Source of the DNA: Streptomyces sp. NBC_01669
GTDB taxonomy: Bacteria; Actinomycetota; Actinomycetes; Streptomycetales; Streptomycetaceae
Reading direction: 5' to 3'
Assembly: GCF_026339735.1 (NCBI RefSeq)
Contig: NZ_JAPEQG010000001.1
Span: 558,001 to 622,000, forward strand
Length of the DNA: 64,000 bases
Shown: positions 34,849 through 44,522 of the stretch, one piece after another
Position numbering within the stretch: position 1 is the stretch's first letter
Layout: each line of letters starts with the position of its first letter
Notes under the pieces: model-generated
What the model was told of the DNA's origin: nothing
Database searches by the model: none
What the model saw: the letters and a program-made list of their open reading frames with translations, nothing else
Made by a program: the position numbers and the translations under genes

Positions 34849-36702
34849 ATGTGCGGAATCTCCGGCTGGGTGTCCTACCGGCGCGACCTGCGGCAGGAAC
34901 GCTCCACCGCCGAAGCCATGAACGTGACGATGGCCTGCCGCGGACCGGATGCACACGGCCTGTGGCTCGACAGACACGCGGCGCTGGGCCATCGCCGACT
35001 CGCCATCATCGACCTGCCCGGCGGCGTCCAGCCGATGACGGAGCGCACGCCGGACGGCGATGTCGTGCTGCTCTACTCGGGAGAGGCCTACAACTACAGG
35101 GAACTGCGCGACGAACTGCGTCGAAACGGCCGGCGTTTCCGCACCGACAGCGACACCGAGGTCGTACTGCGCGGCTACCTGGAATGGGACGCCGACCTCC
35201 CCGAGCGACTGAACGGCATGTTCGCGTTCGCGATCTGGGACGGCCGCACCGAGCGGCTGCACCTGATGCGAGACCGGATGGGCATCAAGCCGCTGTACTA
35301 CTTCCCCACCGACGACGGCGTGCTCTTCGGCTCGGAGCCGAAGGCCATCCTGGCGAACCCGATGGTGCCCCGCGAGGTGGATCTGGAGGGTTTGCGCGAG
35401 CTGTTCTCGATGGTCAAGACCCCGGGTCACGCGATCTGGAAAGGGATGCGCGAGGTGGAGCCGGGCACGCTGGTGACCGTCGACCGCTCCGGCCTGCGCA
35501 CCCACCCCTACTGGCAGCTGCGCTCTGTCGCGCACACCGACAGCCGCGACGACACCGTCGCGCGGGTACGCGAGCTGCTCGACGACATCGTCCGCCGCCA
35601 GCTGGTCTCCGACGTGCCGCGGTGCATCCTGCTGTCGGGCGGGCTCGACTCCAGCGCGGTCACCGCGCTGGCAGCCGAACAGCTGCGCGGCAAGGAGACC
35701 GTGCGCAGCTTCGCCGTCGACTTCGTCGGCCAGAGCGAGAACTTCGTCCCCGACGATCTGCGGGCCACCCCCGACACTCCCTATGTGCACGACGTCGCCC
35801 GGCACGTCGGAACCGACCACCAGGACATCGTCCTCGCCCCCGAGGGGCTGGCGGATCCGAGCGTGCGCGCCGCAGCCGTGCGGTCGCGGGACCTGCCCCT
35901 GGGGCTGGGCGACATGGACCAGTCGCTGCTTCTGCTGTTCCGGGCTATCCGCGAGCACTCCACGGTGGCACTGTCCGGTGAGTCCGCGGACGAGGTCTTC
36001 GGCGGCTACGCATGGTTCCACGATCCTGCCGCACGAGATGCCGGCACTTTCCCCTGGCTGGCGGCCCTGGAGCGCCAGCACGGCCGCGGCGGCAGTTCGG
36101 TGCTCGAGCCCGGGCTGCGCGAACGTTTGGACCTGGAAGGCTACGTGGCCCGGCGCTACGAAGAGGCCATGGCGCAGGTGCCGCACCTGGACGGGGAACG
36201 CGATCCGCTGGAGCGTCGGATGCGGGAGGTGTGCTATCTGCACCTCACCCGCTTTGTGCGGGTACTGCTGGATCGCAAGGACCGGCTGAGTATGGCCACC
36301 GGTCTGGAGGTGCGCGTTCCGTTCTGCGACCACCGTCTGGTCGAGTACGTCTTCAACACCCCTTGGTCGATGAAGACGTTCGACGGCCGGGAGAAGAGTC
36401 TGCTGCGGGCGGCCACCGCGGACCTGCTGCCACGTTCGGTTCTGGAGCGGGTCAAGAGCCCGTACCCCTCGACCCAGGACCCGGCCTACGCTGTGGAGCT
36501 GCAGACCCAGGTCCGCGACGTGCTGTCGGCAGGCAGCAGCCCCGCCCTCGACCTGCTGGACCGCGGCCGGCTGCAGGAGATCATTGCCACCGAGCCCGGC
36601 CAGGTCGGCACTGCGGACCGCACCGGTCTGGAGCGAACGCTGGACCTGGCCGTCTGGTTCGAACTGGAGCGGCCTACGCTCACGCTCGGCACCGGCGGCT
36701 GA
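34849..36702 (+). CDS. asnB: Asparagine synthase (glutamine-hydrolysing)
   Basis: The 617-residue protein begins MCGISGW, with Cys2 as the glutaminase nucleophile, has RGPDAHG and HRRLAIIDL, and a synthetase domain with the PP-loop SGGLDSS. The later LSGESADEVFGGY motif binds AMP/Asp and KDRLSMATGLEVRVPF is typical. It makes Asn from Asp, Gln and ATP via an aspartyl-AMP. GGAGGG lies before the ATG. Length fits actinobacterial AsnB. It stands alone, so housekeeping and specialised-metabolite amidation are both possible. Confidence 0.9.
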   Translation: MCGISGWVSYRRDLRQERSTAEAMNVTMACRGPDAHGLWLDRHAALGHRRLAIIDLPGGVQPMTERTPDGDVVLLYSGEAYNYRELRDELRRNGRRFRTDSDTEVVLRGYLEWDADLPERLNGMFAFAIWDGRTERLHLMRDRMGIKPLYYFPTDDGVLFGSEPKAILANPMVPREVDLEGLRELFSMVKTPGHAIWKGMREVEPGTLVTVDRSGLRTHPYWQLRSVAHTDSRDDTVARVRELLDDIVRRQLVSDVPRCILLSGGLDSSAVTALAAEQLRGKETVRSFAVDFVGQSENFVPDDLRATPDTPYVHDVARHVGTDHQDIVLAPEGLADPSVRAAAVRSRDLPLGLGDMDQSLLLLFRAIREHSTVALSGESADEVFGGYAWFHDPAARDAGTFPWLAALERQHGRGGSSVLEPGLRERLDLEGYVARRYEEAMAQVPHLDGERDPLERRMREVCYLHLTRFVRVLLDRKDRLSMATGLEVRVPFCDHRLVEYVFNTPWSMKTFDGREKSLLRAATADLLPRSVLERVKSPYPSTQDPAYAVELQTQVRDVLSAGSSPALDLLDRGRLQEIIATEPGQVGTADRTGLERTLDLAVWFELERPTLTLGTGG

Positions 36703-37015
36703 CGCAGCCCCCACCGGGTGCGCGGCAAGGCGGGGCCCATGGCCGGCAACAACGAAGCGGCCCACAGTGCTGGACGGGCGTCGCCACGAGAGTGTGGTGT
36801 ATGAGCCAGGGTTCGTGCGTTGCCACAGCGCCGGGGAGGGCCTGCGCGTCCAGCGCGCATGTGCCACGCCCTGGGCGGTCGCCGGACGGTGCTCCGGGTG
36901 CCGGCCGCGGCCCTCGTCACGGCCTCGGCCGCCTGAGAGCCTGTCGGATGACCCGAGACAGGACCTGACCCCGGCCCACGGGACCCTGCCTCGGATCGGG
37001 TACAGCCGCTCCGGG
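36703..37015. other. Intergenic stretch with no gene
   Basis: No recognisable open frame. It contains the solo MITE end at 36937. Confidence 0.5.
36937..36953 (+). repeat. Solo MITE end
   Basis: GAGCCTGTCGGATGACC matches the family end with two changes and is preceded by TGA, a TNA-type triplet. No right end follows. The next bases resemble those after the other solo end at 61473, so both may come from one related element. Confidence 0.6.
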
Positions 37016-39112
37016 TCAACGGGGTGTCGTGTGCTGCCTCCTCACCACCAGGCCCTTCGGGGCCTCGATGTGTGCCGTGCCGTCGGCATCGACGGAGATG
37101 TCCAGCCGCCCGTCCGCGACAGCGAGCCCCTCGACCTTCAGCGGCCGGTAGGCCTCCGCGAAGCCGGGCGCGACCGTGAGTATTCCGCCGGGGACATCGG
37201 CGGAGAGGCCCAGTACCGACTGGAGGATCATGACGGACGAGGCCGCCGCCCAGGCCTGCGGGCGGCAGGACGCCGGATAGGGCGAGGGCCGGGTGTCGGT
37301 CGCCGCTCCATGACCGGCGAACAGTTCGGGAAGCCGCGCGTCGAAGGCCGCCGATGCGGTCAGCAGTCCCTCGGACAGGGACGCGGCTGCGTCCGGGAAG
37401 CCGGCCCTGACCAGGCCGTGCACCGCGATCGCTGTGTCGTGCGGCCAGATGGAACCGATGTGATAGCCGTACGGGTTGTAGGCCACGGAGTTACTGCTCA
37501 GGGTCCGCAGACCATGGCCGGAGTCGAGGTCGGGAGCGCTGAGCCTGGCGGCCAGCAGGGCGCTCTCCTCGTGGTCGAGCAGGCCCGTGCCCAGCAGGTG
37601 GCCGAAGCCCGAGGTGACCGAGTCCACCGGCTTCCTCTCCCCGTCGAGCGCCACGGCCGGGTACGGTCCGCGCTCGTCCTCCACCCAGAAGTGCCTGCGG
37701 AAACGGTCACGCAACCGCTCGGCCCACTCCTCCCACCGGTCTGCGCCGGGGCGGCCGAAGGCGCGCAGCAGGTCCGCGCCGCCGCGGGCCGCCTCGTAGG
37801 CGTACGCCTGGACCTCGCACAGCGCGATCGGGGAGGTGGCGAGGCGGCCGTCACGGTACTGGATGGAGTCGCCCGAGTCCTTCCAGCCCTGGTTGGCCAG
37901 GCCGCGACCGGTGTGGTCGATGTACTTCAGAAAGCCGTCCCCGTCCGCGTCGCCGTGGTCGCGCATCCAGGCGAGGGCGGACTCCGCGTGCGGCAGGAGC
38001 TGTTCGACCTGCTCGGGCACGAGGCCCCAGCGCCAGGAGTCGTGCAGCAGGGTGATCCAGAGCGGGGTGGCGTCGACCGTGCCGTAGTAGCAGGGCGGCA
38101 GGGAGAAGTTGTCGTTGAAGTTCTGGGTGGCGCGGCGCACTTCGTGCAGGATCTTGCCGGGCTGCTCCTCGGTGTGCCGGTCGGACTTCGTGCCCTGCCG
38201 ACGGGCAAGTGTGCGCAGCGTACCGGCGGCGAGACCGGTACCCAGCGGCAGCAGCATGCGGGCCGCCCACAGGGCGTCGCGGCCGAAGAGGGTGAGGAAC
38301 CACGGGGCCCCGGCAGCCAGGAACTGGTCGGTGGGATCGACCGGGTCGGTCAGCCGCAGCCGGTCGAGGTCGGCGGCCGACTGACTCAGCCAGTGGTCGA
38401 AGCGCCGGTCGGCGCTGCGCAGGACCGGTGTGCGCCAGGGCAGGCTGCCGGCCGGGGGCGCAGGGAACTGGTCGCCGTCCTCATGAGCCGCGTCGCAGTG
38501 CAGTTCAGCGGTCCATGCCGAGCCGGGAGCGAGTTCGATGTCGTAGGCCAGCGTTCCGGCGGCCGGGTCGACGGCGGCAGGCCGCGGGTAGCTGGCGAGC
38601 CGTACCGCGAAGGTGTCCCTGGACCAACCGAGTCCGCCCTCCGTGACGTTGGCGATGACCGGGCTCTCGGCGTGCCCGGACTTGACGCGCTCGATCGGGG
38701 CGAGGTCCGTCCCGGCGGTGACGATCAGCCGGACATGGATATGTTGCCGCCCGGCGTTGGCGACTTCGAGGGTCTCCTCCAGATGCCCGGGGGTGACGTG
38801 GCGGCGCCGGTGCAGGGTGACGGCCGGATCCGGTGTCTCCTCGCCCAGGCCGCGCAGCACACTGCGAAAGGCCGCCCGGTCCGCTCCCTCGAAGGCTCCT
38901 CGGACAGGGGCGATCGCGACTCCGTCGGCCGCGACGGTCAGCCGGGCAAGGGCTCTGCTGTCGCCGTGGTAGAAGCCGTCGGCGGCACCGCCGATCTGTC
39001 CGTCCGCGTGGGAGATCGCGAAGCTCGGGGCGTACAGCGTCACACAGGCGTCATGCAGGAACGGCTGGAGGCCTTCGACCGCCGGGCCGGCCCCCGTGTC
39101 GGAGTTCGTCAT
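37016..39112 (-). CDS. Glycogen-debranching/amylo-alpha-1,6-glucosidase-type protein (GH63-like)
   Basis: The product from ATG 39112 is 698 residues. It has an N-terminal debranching-type domain (FYHGDSRALARLTV) and a C-terminal (alpha/alpha)6 barrel with PWFLTLFGRDALWAARMLLP, NQGWKDSGDSIQYRDG, and YGYHIGSIWPHDTAI, the segments carrying acid/base residues in GH15/GH63-like enzymes. It probably cleaves alpha-glucosidic bonds inside the cell. A start further upstream (TTG near 39139) is possible. It is divergent from the LacI/ABC operon and shares the LacI operators. Confidence 0.8.
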   Translation of the reverse strand: MTNSDTGAGPAVEGLQPFLHDACVTLYAPSFAISHADGQIGGAADGFYHGDSRALARLTVAADGVAIAPVRGAFEGADRAAFRSVLRGLGEETPDPAVTLHRRRHVTPGHLEETLEVANAGRQHIHVRLIVTAGTDLAPIERVKSGHAESPVIANVTEGGLGWSRDTFAVRLASYPRPAAVDPAAGTLAYDIELAPGSAWTAELHCDAAHEDGDQFPAPPAGSLPWRTPVLRSADRRFDHWLSQSAADLDRLRLTDPVDPTDQFLAAGAPWFLTLFGRDALWAARMLLPLGTGLAAGTLRTLARRQGTKSDRHTEEQPGKILHEVRRATQNFNDNFSLPPCYYGTVDATPLWITLLHDSWRWGLVPEQVEQLLPHAESALAWMRDHGDADGDGFLKYIDHTGRGLANQGWKDSGDSIQYRDGRLATSPIALCEVQAYAYEAARGGADLLRAFGRPGADRWEEWAERLRDRFRRHFWVEDERGPYPAVALDGERKPVDSVTSGFGHLLGTGLLDHEESALLAARLSAPDLDSGHGLRTLSSNSVAYNPYGYHIGSIWPHDTAIAVHGLVRAGFPDAAASLSEGLLTASAAFDARLPELFAGHGAATDTRPSPYPASCRPQAWAAASSVMILQSVLGLSADVPGGILTVAPGFAEAYRPLKVEGLAVADGRLDISVDADGTAHIEAPKGLVVRRQHTTPR

Positions 39113-39160
39113 GTCGTGGGTCTTGACAGTGGTGTCCAACAGAGCAGAACCTCTCAGGCA

Positions 39161-39225
39161 TTGGAGCGTTCCAAGAACCCTAACGACGACTTCAGTGCGT
39201 TGACAACGGTTTTGGAACGCTCCAA
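39161..39225. promoter_or_regulatory. Pair of LacI operators in a divergent promoter
   Basis: TTGGAGCGTTCCAA (39161-39174) and TTGGAACGCTCCAA (39212-39225) are the same 14-bp near-palindrome in opposite orientation, 51 bases centre to centre. They bracket TTGACA (39200-39205) and a minus-strand TTGTCA/TTAGGG pair with 17-base spacing. Central CG-containing palindromes of this kind are LacI-family sites. The adjacent LacI-type gene is the likely binder. Confidence 0.85.
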
Positions 39226-39264
39226 TGAACTCGCCCGCTCGTACGACCGGTTCCGGAGACACTG

Positions 39265-40314
39265 ATGCCCCGCTCACCCAACTCCCCCAGACCCAAGGCC
39301 GGTTCAGTCACGCTGGCCACGGTCGCACAGCGGGCCGGAGTCTCTCCACAGACGGTGTCGAACGCGCTCAACTCGCCCGAACTGCTGCGTCCGGAAACCC
39401 TGGAGCGGGTCCGCCGCACCATCGACGAGCTGGGCTATCGGCCGCACCGAGCGGCCCAGACCCTGCGTACCCGATCGAGCAAGCTCATCGGGTACGGAAT
39501 CCGTCCCACCGCCCCTGGCACCTCGGCCCCGGTCATGGACCGGTTTCTGCACGCTCTGTCCCAGACCGCCGACGAGGCCGGCTATCGGATCCTGCTCTTC
39601 GCCTCACCCCCCGGCAGCGCCGGTCTCGACGGATACGAGGAGCTCCTCGACCTGCACAGCGTGGACGGTTTCGTGCTGAGCGGCACCGAGCGGGGCGACC
39701 AGCGCCAGGCCTGGCTGGAAAAGCGCGGTGTACCGTTCGTGGGCTTCGGCCGAATGTGGTCCGGCCGGCAGATCGGCGACTGGGTGGATGTCGACGGCGC
39801 CTCGGGCACGGACGCCGCGGTCGAGCATCTGGTGGCTCTGGGGCATCGCAGGATCGCGTTCCTCGGCTGGCCGCGCGGCTCCGGGGTCGGTGACGACCGT
39901 GCCATGGGCTGGCAGCGCGCCATGCAACGGCACGGCCTGCCGGTGCGTGGTAAGCGGGCGCAGAGCATCGATGACATCGCCTCGGCGCAGGCCGCTGTCG
40001 GACCACTGCTCGACGCGGGCGTGACGGCCGTGATCGCCGCCAGCGACATGCTCGCACTGGGCTGCTACCACGCCTTGCGCGAGCGACGGGCCGTGCCGGG
40101 CAAGGATGTCGCGGTCGTCGGCTTCGACGACTCCCCCACGGCGGCCCTCCTCTCCCCCGGACTGTCCACCGTCGCCCAGCCGCTGGAGGCCGTCGGCCGC
40201 GAATGCGTCCGGCTTCTGCTGGCCCGGATGTCGGAACTCGGCGCTCCCCCCGAGCGTGTCCTGCTCGAACCGTCCCTCGTCGTGCGGAACAGCACATCCG
40301 CGTCGGACGACTGA
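39265..40314 (+). CDS. LacI-family sugar-responsive repressor
   Basis: The 349-residue protein starts with a LacI helix-turn-helix (VTLATVAQRAGVSPQTVSNA) and hinge (LGYRPHRAAQTLRT), followed by a periplasmic-binding-protein-like domain (SVDGFVLSGTERGD, HRRIAFLGWPRG, VGFDDSPTAALLSPGL). It is the first gene beside the sugar ABC operon and divergent from the debranching-type glucosidase. It should release the two operators when its oligosaccharide ligand binds. Confidence 0.9.
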   Translation: MPRSPNSPRPKAGSVTLATVAQRAGVSPQTVSNALNSPELLRPETLERVRRTIDELGYRPHRAAQTLRTRSSKLIGYGIRPTAPGTSAPVMDRFLHALSQTADEAGYRILLFASPPGSAGLDGYEELLDLHSVDGFVLSGTERGDQRQAWLEKRGVPFVGFGRMWSGRQIGDWVDVDGASGTDAAVEHLVALGHRRIAFLGWPRGSGVGDDRAMGWQRAMQRHGLPVRGKRAQSIDDIASAQAAVGPLLDAGVTAVIAASDMLALGCYHALRERRAVPGKDVAVVGFDDSPTAALLSPGLSTVAQPLEAVGRECVRLLLARMSELGAPPERVLLEPSLVVRNSTSASDD

Positions 40315-40405
40315 ACCACCCCCGCGCCTGTTGACGGGCCCCCCATTCACAGCACGCCCTTTCCGGGCAGCTGAGCCGCAACCCTCACCCCACCTGGAGG
40401 AATTC

Positions 40406-41650
40406 ATGGCAACCCGTACGGCCGTCGCCGCTCTCGCCACCTGCGCGGCGCTCCTGGCCGCCACCGGCTGCTCATCCAGCTTCGGCAGCGACAAGGAGCC
40501 GGCGCAGGACAAGGCCGGCAAGCAGAAACTGACGGTACTGATCGCCACCTCGGGGGACGCCGAGACCCAGGCAGTCAAGACCGCCACTGCCGCGTATGCG
40601 AAGAAGTCGGGCAACTCGGTCTCGGTCGAGGTTGCGAAGGACATGAACCAGCAGCTCGCTCAGTCCTTCGCCGGGCACAAGCCGCCGGACGTCTTCTACG
40701 TCAACTCCGACCAGTTCGCGAACTACGCGAAGGGCGGCTCGCTGTACCCGTACGGGGACCGGATATCCGACGCCGACGACTTCTCCGAGCAACTGCGCGG
40801 CTCGTTCTCGTACGACGGGAAACTGGTCTGTCTGCCGAAAGACTCCTCCACCCTCGCTCTCGCCATCAACACCGACCTGTGGAAGAAGGCCGGGCTGACG
40901 GAAAAGGACTATCCGAAGAGCTGGGAGGAGCTGAGGACCGTCGCGGACAAGCTCACCGGCAACGGCGTCACCGGCCTGGTCACCAGCGACGAGTACCAGC
41001 GGCTCGGAGTCTTCATGAAGCAGGCGGGCGGCTGGCTCACCGACCCGAACCAGAAGAAGATGACCGCGAGCACCCCGGAGAACGCCAAGGGGCTCGACTT
41101 CGTCCAGTCCCTGCTCAAGTCCGGCTCGATGAAGTTCGCCAAGCAGGTGGACACCAGCTGGGGCGGTGAGGCACTGGGCAAGGGCAAGGCCGCCATGACC
41201 ATCGAGGGCAACTGGCTCGAGGGCGGCATGAAGCTCGACTACCCCGATGTGAAGTACACCGTCGCGCCGCTGCCCGAGGGACCCGCCGGGAAGGGCACCC
41301 TCGCCTTCAGCAACTGCTGGGGAGTCGCCGCCGACAGCGCGCACCGGGCGGCGGGAGTCGACCTCGTGAAATACCTGACCTCCGCGCAGCAACAGCTCGA
41401 CTTCGCCGACGCGTTCGGTGTCATGCCGTCGCGGACGAGCGCGCTCAAGACCTACGCCGAGAAGAAGCCGGCCGCCAAGGCCTGGGTGGAGGGCAACGCC
41501 TACGCGCAGGGCCCGGTGACGATCGCCGGCTTCGACAAGGTCCTGAGCCAGTTCAACACCGATCTGCAGTCGCTGCGCACCGCCGACCCGAAGAAGATCC
41601 TCGCCGACCTTCAGCGCAACGGCGAACAGGCGATCGCGAAGGGCAACTGA
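40406..41650 (+). CDS. Sugar ABC transporter substrate-binding lipoprotein
   Basis: The 414-residue protein has a lipobox (AATGCSS, Cys23) and the extracellular sugar-binding fold (QKLTVLIATSGDAETQ, VAKDMNQQLAQSFAGHKPPD, then GNWLEGGMKLDYP, FSNCWGVAADS). Similar proteins bind maltodextrins or other oligosaccharides. GGAGG precedes ATG 40406. It is followed at once by two permeases. No ATPase is encoded here, as in Streptomyces where a shared MsiK serves many such systems. Confidence 0.85.
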   Translation: MATRTAVAALATCAALLAATGCSSSFGSDKEPAQDKAGKQKLTVLIATSGDAETQAVKTATAAYAKKSGNSVSVEVAKDMNQQLAQSFAGHKPPDVFYVNSDQFANYAKGGSLYPYGDRISDADDFSEQLRGSFSYDGKLVCLPKDSSTLALAINTDLWKKAGLTEKDYPKSWEELRTVADKLTGNGVTGLVTSDEYQRLGVFMKQAGGWLTDPNQKKMTASTPENAKGLDFVQSLLKSGSMKFAKQVDTSWGGEALGKGKAAMTIEGNWLEGGMKLDYPDVKYTVAPLPEGPAGKGTLAFSNCWGVAADSAHRAAGVDLVKYLTSAQQQLDFADAFGVMPSRTSALKTYAEKKPAAKAWVEGNAYAQGPVTIAGFDKVLSQFNTDLQSLRTADPKKILADLQRNGEQAIAKGN

Positions 41651-41655
41651 GCCCC

Positions 41656-42804
41656 ATGCCCATCCGCACGATGCGCGCCGGCAGTATCCCCCGCACCACC
41701 GGCTCGCCCGGCGCACCTGACAGCGCACCCGGCAGAGCCGGTACGACCGCGAAGGTTCGCGCCCGGCGCGCGGGCCTTCGCGGGGAGGGCACCTGGGGCT
41801 GGCTGTTCGTCAGCCCCATGGTGCTCGTCCTCGGCCTGTTCATGGTGCTTCCCATCCTGATGGCGCTGTGGGTGAGCCTGCTGCACTGGGACGGACAGTC
41901 CAACCCGTTCTCCGGCCAGGCCGATTTCGTCGGCCTGGACAACTACCGGGCGCTGCTCACGCAGGACGGACTCGACCGCACGCTCTTCGCGACGTCCCTG
42001 CGTAACAACGCCTATTACGTACTGCTGACCGTCCCCCTGCAGACCATGCTGGCACTGGGTCTGGCCCTGGTCGTCAACCAGAAGCTGCTCCGGGGGCGTG
42101 GCGCCCTCCGCACGACGTTCTTCTTCCCGTCCGTCACCAGCTCCATCGCCGTCTCAACGGTCTTCCTCTTTCTCTTCCAGGGCAGCGGATCCGTCAACAC
42201 CATGCTGTCCTGGATCGGGATCAAGGGACCGAACTGGTTCGCCGACCCCCGCGGGGTGCTCGCCCTGATCCTGGGCAGCCTGGGAATCGTCGATCCCGAG
42301 CGGCCCACCGGAATGCTGGCCGATCACTCGACCCTGGGACTGTCGTGGTTCGAGTGGCTCTCGGGCCCCTCGGTCGCGATGTGCACGCTCATCCTGCTCG
42401 CCGTGTGGACCACCTCCGGCACCTTCATGCTGATCTTCCTCGCGGCACTCCAGAACATTCCGCGGGAGCTGGAGGAGTCGGCCGCCATGGAAGGGGTCAA
42501 CCGCCGCCAGATGCTCTGGCATGTGACACTGCCGGCGTTGCGCCCCGTGCTGTTCCTGGTCCTGACCCTGGGGCTGATCTCCACCTGGCAGGTCTTCGAC
42601 CAGGTGTATGTGATGGGTCAGGGCGCTCCGGGCAATACGACGCTCACACCCGCCTTCCTGTCGTACTCCGCGGGCTTCGACAACGCGGACTTCGGGCAGG
42701 GCTCCGCGATCGCGTTCATCCTGCTCGCCCTGATCCTCATCCTGACCGCGTTCCAGCGCTGGGCGCTGCGGGAGCGCGGCGCAAGCACCGGGAGGAACCG
42801 ATGA
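41656..42804 (+). CDS. Sugar ABC transporter permease, MalF-type
   Basis: The 382-residue protein has six or so membrane helices and the cytoplasmic EAA loop ELEESAAMEGVNRRQMLWHV, TLPALRPVLF typical of MalF. It would form the channel with the 42801 gene. It starts five bases after the binding-protein stop and ends overlapping the next start (ATGA). The C-terminal half has a large extracellular loop including NWFADPRGVL. Confidence 0.9.
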   Translation: MPIRTMRAGSIPRTTGSPGAPDSAPGRAGTTAKVRARRAGLRGEGTWGWLFVSPMVLVLGLFMVLPILMALWVSLLHWDGQSNPFSGQADFVGLDNYRALLTQDGLDRTLFATSLRNNAYYVLLTVPLQTMLALGLALVVNQKLLRGRGALRTTFFFPSVTSSIAVSTVFLFLFQGSGSVNTMLSWIGIKGPNWFADPRGVLALILGSLGIVDPERPTGMLADHSTLGLSWFEWLSGPSVAMCTLILLAVWTTSGTFMLIFLAALQNIPRELEESAAMEGVNRRQMLWHVTLPALRPVLFLVLTLGLISTWQVFDQVYVMGQGAPGNTTLTPAFLSYSAGFDNADFGQGSAIAFILLALILILTAFQRWALRERGASTGRNR

Positions 42805-43739
42805 CCGCCGCCGGAACGGCCATACGGGACCGGCCTCAGCGCTCCCCCCACCGTCGCGGCCCGCGCGACCGCGGACGCCCTGTTCTGAGTCGTTTCCCCT
42901 TGCGGTGGCGGCTGGCGGGATATGCCGCGGTGCTGGGACTGGGGCTGCTCTATCTGCTGCCGTTCGCCCTCCAGCTGGCGACCGGATTCAAGACGGACCC
43001 GGACGCTGCCGCGCATCCGCTGGCCCTGCTGCCCACCACTCCGACCACAGCCGCTTACCAGCGGCTGCTCGGGCTGAGCCAGGCCGCTGAGGGGGTGCCC
43101 TTCCTGCGCTGGCTCGGCAACTCGGCACTGGTGGCGGTGCTGGTGACCGCGGGCCGGGTGCTGTTCGACTCCATGGCGGGATACGCGCTGGCGCGGCTGC
43201 GCTTCTGGGGCCGCTCGACACTGTTCGCCTTTGTGCTCGCAGTGATGGCGGTGCCCGGAGTGGCCCTGCTCATCCCGAAGTTCCTGGTGCTCAACACCTT
43301 CGGACTCTTCGACACCTACTCCGGCATGGTCCTGCCGTTGCTGGTGGACGCGGCGGGCATCTTCATCATGAAGCAGTTCTTCGAATCGGTGCCGCGCGAG
43401 GTCGAGGAGGCCGCGCGGGTCGACGGGGCGGGTGTGTTCCGGATCTTCTGGTCCGTCGTCCTGCCGATGGCCAGACCGGCGCTGATCACCCTGACGATCC
43501 TGTCGTTCCAGGGGTCGTGGAACGAGTTCACGCACTTCCTCGTCAGCACGCAGTCCGGCCAGTACGAGACGCTCACCACGGGCCTGGCCCGCTTCGTCTC
43601 GGGCGGACTCGGTGGCGGAACGCAGTATCCGCTGAAGCTGGCGGCGGCCCTGCTCTCCACCCTTCCGGTGGCCGCGCTGTTCTTCTGCTTCCAGCGCTAC
43701 TTCGTCAGCGGCGCCAACTCGGGTGCGGTCAAGGAGTGA
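42801..43739 (+). CDS. Sugar ABC transporter permease, MalG-type
   Basis: The 312-residue protein has a long Arg-rich N-terminus, six predicted helices and the EAA loop SVPREVEEAARVDGAGVFRI, then WNEFTHFLV and a final FFCFQRYFVSGANSGAVKE, the usual MalG ending. GGAGG precedes the ATG, which overlaps the MalF stop. It is the last gene of the LacI-controlled operon. Confidence 0.9.
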   Translation: MTAAGTAIRDRPQRSPHRRGPRDRGRPVLSRFPLRWRLAGYAAVLGLGLLYLLPFALQLATGFKTDPDAAAHPLALLPTTPTTAAYQRLLGLSQAAEGVPFLRWLGNSALVAVLVTAGRVLFDSMAGYALARLRFWGRSTLFAFVLAVMAVPGVALLIPKFLVLNTFGLFDTYSGMVLPLLVDAAGIFIMKQFFESVPREVEEAARVDGAGVFRIFWSVVLPMARPALITLTILSFQGSWNEFTHFLVSTQSGQYETLTTGLARFVSGGLGGGTQYPLKLAAALLSTLPVAALFFCFQRYFVSGANSGAVKE

Positions 43740-44320
43740 GCGCCGGCCGGCCCGGATCACACCGAGGTCGGCACGGGGCCCGGCGGCCCGTTCGGGTCGA
43801 CTCGGGCAACCGCAGCAGCGGTGGAGGCCCGCGGTGTCCTCGCTGGGTGGAGGTGCCGGTGCAGAGCAACTGCTGGGCCAGGGAGCTGCCGTGGGGCCGG
43901 AACCCGACCCGAGTGAGAACTCGCCTCAGCTGCCCTGGAGCGGATCGGCCGACTTCCCGCTCCGGTGATGCGTGCCGCCGTCGACGACGGACTCGAACTC
44001 GTCCTACCGCGCGATGCGGAGCTACCCCCAGAGGGCCCGCGAGCGACACACAGCAACCCTGACTCCTCCACTCCGTCAACGGACAACGTCAACGGACAAC
44101 AGGGGGCGGCTGACACGCGTCGACCTGTGTCAGCCGCCCGAGGTGGACCGAACGCCGACGCCGGTTCGTGCGACTGACCACCCGTGCTCCGCCAAGCGGT
44201 CGAGCGGTGGTGGGGTCGCGCGAAAACCTGGACGGGCAAAGGGCCCGGTGGCACCAGAATGGCAGCGGCTCTCAGGGCACACCGGCGGCGCCAACCTGGG
44301 CCGCCTCGGCACCTGCCTCA
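43740..44320. other. Intergenic stretch with no gene seen
   Basis: Frames are open on both strands but products are Arg/Pro/Ser-rich shadows. Nothing recognisable. It ends at MITE copy 3. Confidence 0.5.
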
Positions 44321-44522
44321 GAGCCTGTCGGGTGACCTTCGGTCGGATAGCGGACGCGGTCTGGTGCGTGCGATTCCAAGACGGCGGGATGTCCTCGGAT
44401 GGGGTCTCCCCTGCTCGAACGAAGCCGAGAGCTTGGGGAAGGAGCTACGAGGACATTTCGGCAACGCGGGAAGCGTGCGTGCCAGGGCGTGGCCGCCCGA
44501 TCAGAGGTCACCCGACAGGCTC
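44321..44522. mobile_element. MITE copy 3 (full-length, intact ends)
   Basis: The 202-bp element runs from GAGCCTGTCGGGTGACCT to its exact complement, with TCA on both sides (44318-44320 and 44523-44525). The interior carries a short inverted repeat (ATGTCCTCG ... CGAGGACAT) enclosing a TCCCCTGCTCGAAC hairpin, and no coding frame. The right-hand TCA is the TGA stop of the minus-strand SDR gene. It is the best preserved copy. Confidence 0.9.

Noticed and set aside
34789..36867. 692-residue minus-strand open frame opposite asnB
   Set aside because: Antisense shadow of a gene with unmistakable AsnB motifs.
36584..39265. 893-residue plus-strand open frame opposite the glucosidase
   Set aside because: It mirrors the minus-strand glucosidase, whose product has recognisable catalytic segments. 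The plus product has none.
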